A stretch of DNA of 7,774 nucleotides from Rickettsia typhi (GTDB lineage Bacteria > Pseudomonadota > Alphaproteobacteria > Rickettsiales > Rickettsiaceae). Positions 7,233 to 7,774 of this stretch are shown piece by piece. The DNA is taken from assembly GCA_945878545.1 (NCBI GenBank), contig CAMCTQ010000053.1, positions 1 to 7,774 on the forward strand. The letters run 5' to 3'. Each line of letters begins with the position of its first letter. The first letter of the stretch is position 1. The notes under the pieces were generated by a model that was not told where the DNA came from, searched no databases, and worked only from the letters and a program-made list of their open reading frames with translations. The position numbers and the translations under genes were made by a program.

Positions 7233-7260
7233 ATCTTAAGAGTAGCATATTAGTAATCAA
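7233..7260 (-). promoter_or_regulatory. Candidate sigma-70 promoter for the minus-strand unit
   Basis: On the minus strand TTGATT (7255-7260) and TAAGAT (7233-7238) are separated by 16 bases. Transcription would begin near 7226, about 50 bases before the 22-codon ORF, and could read on to the host-attachment-type gene. In such AT-rich DNA chance matches are frequent. Confidence 0.3.
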
Positions 7261-7353
7261 TGGTTCAATAAATTTTTTAATAAAAATCTGTAGTTTAGTA
7301 ATTAAGTATTAATTATCTTCCCTCTCTCGCTGCAACCAAATACAGAAACATAC

Positions 7354-7358
7354 GGAGG
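7354..7358 (+). promoter_or_regulatory. Consensus Shine-Dalgarno before a 29-codon ORF
   Basis: GGAGG stands five bases before the ATG at 7364. It is stronger than the sites of the large genes in this window and is the main reason to think the short ORF is, or was, a gene start. Confidence 0.5.
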
Positions 7359-7363
7359 AACTT

Positions 7364-7453
7364 ATGAAATCTAGGGTGATAGTTTCGATTATAGAAAAAA
7401 CACTAGAGGAGATATGCAAGATTAAAATAGGTAGTGCGTTTAGAGCATGCTAG
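7364..7453 (+). CDS. Short ORF, 29 codons, possibly a truncated gene start
   Basis: It begins MKSRVIVSIIEKTLEEI and ends GSAFRAC at TAG 7451-7453. I do not recognise it. The ribosome site is excellent, so it may be a genuine short peptide or the front end of a longer gene that has broken up: past the stop, other frames on the same strand read protein-like pieces (for instance ASIVVNQEEKIISA near 7457-7498, and LGSAAFVNRVRVKLRKARF ending at 7606). Those pieces do not add up to a family I know. Confidence 0.3.
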   Translation: MKSRVIVSIIEKTLEEICKIKIGSAFRAC

Positions 7454-7485
7454 TATAGTTGTAAACCAGGAGGAAAAGATAATCT

Positions 7486-7523
7486 CGGCATCGTCAAGTT
7501 AATTCATTAACTTGACGATGCCG
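7486..7523. repeat. Perfect 17-bp inverted repeat with 4-base loop
   Basis: CGGCATCGTCAAGTTAA (7486-7502) and its exact complement (7507-7523) flank TTCA. The stem is much richer in GC than its surroundings at the outer end. It lies between the + strand 29-codon ORF and the 3'-end of the minus-strand gene at 7647, so a bidirectional terminator for converging units is the simplest reading. There is no clean T-run on either side, which weakens the intrinsic-terminator call; a palindromic repeat element is the alternative. Confidence 0.75.
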
Positions 7524-7646
7524 CTAAAACTACTATTTTGCATACACCACTAGGTTCTGCCGCATTTGTAAATAGAGTTAGAGTAAAATTAAGAAAAGCA
7601 AGATTTTAGGCGTTATAAGGCTATTAACATTTTAAAATTCTCAAAA

Positions 7647-7774
7647 CTATTCAAAAGCATTAGCATTATCCATCCCATCTCCAATAATAGGCATGTCATC
7701 CCCTTCTTTCTCTTCTGCGGAATCAACATAATCTATGGCACCTTTACCTAAATGAAGATCAAATAAATAAGAAG
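7647..7774 (-). CDS. C-terminal end of an unrecognised protein (truncated by window edge)
   Basis: Reading leftwards from the window edge, 41 complete codons are open to TAG at 7647-7649. The peptide runs SYLFDLHLGKGAIDYVD, then SAEEKEGDDMPIIGDGMDN and ANAFE. It has 11 acidic residues and few basic ones, so the protein ends in an acidic, probably disordered tail after a folded part. Codon use and the absence of stops support a real gene end, but 41 tail residues are too few to name a family. Confidence 0.6.
   Translation of the reverse strand, partial: SYLFDLHLGKGAIDYVDSAEEKEGDDMPIIGDGMDNANAFE

Noticed and set aside
7514..7609. Open frame on + ending in NRVRVKLRKARF as a DNA-binding protein end
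   Set aside because: It lacks a start and is closed by a stop just inside the palindrome; the basic tail alone does not identify a regulator, and the reverse strand is open as well.

Overview
The window reads as a stretch of an AT-rich (roughly one-third GC by eye), probably intracellular alphaproteobacterial chromosome, most likely Rickettsiales and close to Rickettsiaceae. Reasons: the MutL and LipB sequences are of alphaproteobacterial type; a 446-residue protein beginning at 2932 strongly resembles, from memory, an uncharacterised Rickettsia family (I believe DUF2748); and the right third holds short and broken genes, as expected of a reducing genome. No database search was possible.

Left part (1-4272, all + strand): a tightly packed probable operon. 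It holds the 3'-end of mutL (mismatch repair; its N-terminal ~35 residues lie outside the window), lipB (octanoyl transfer for lipoate synthesis), a membrane-anchored DUF218/ElyC-SanA-YdcF-type protein and the Rickettsia-type conserved protein with a QEIGH motif. Junctions are a 3-base gap, a 1-base overlap and a 26-base overlap, so translation is probably coupled. The four genes do not form one pathway; they are co-transcribed housekeeping and envelope-type functions.

Middle (4273-6294): a 167-base spacer, then a 572-residue protein whose C-terminal two thirds look like an all-helical (alpha/alpha) toroid with RHAGT, YPGE and HDHW motifs, similar to uncharacterised six-hairpin-type proteins. 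A weak 38-codon ORF follows.

Right part (6343-7175, - strand): a likely transcription unit that ends in a host-attachment-type protein (PF10116-like, 143 aa). Just upstream of it is a DUF2905 small membrane protein gene that no single frame shows: it is split over two frames by two compensating indels at about 6930 and 6887. Before that are two tiny ORFs (22 and 54 codons), each with a strong Shine-Dalgarno; the 54-residue product has a signal-peptide-like N-terminus and runs into the broken DUF2905 gene in another frame.

Far right (7176-7774): intergenic DNA with a candidate minus-strand promoter, a 29-codon ORF on + with a perfect GGAGG, a perfect 17-bp inverted repeat with a 4-base loop, and the last 41 codons of an unrecognised minus-strand gene with an acidic tail. 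I saw no tRNA, rRNA, CRISPR array, insertion sequence or transposase gene.
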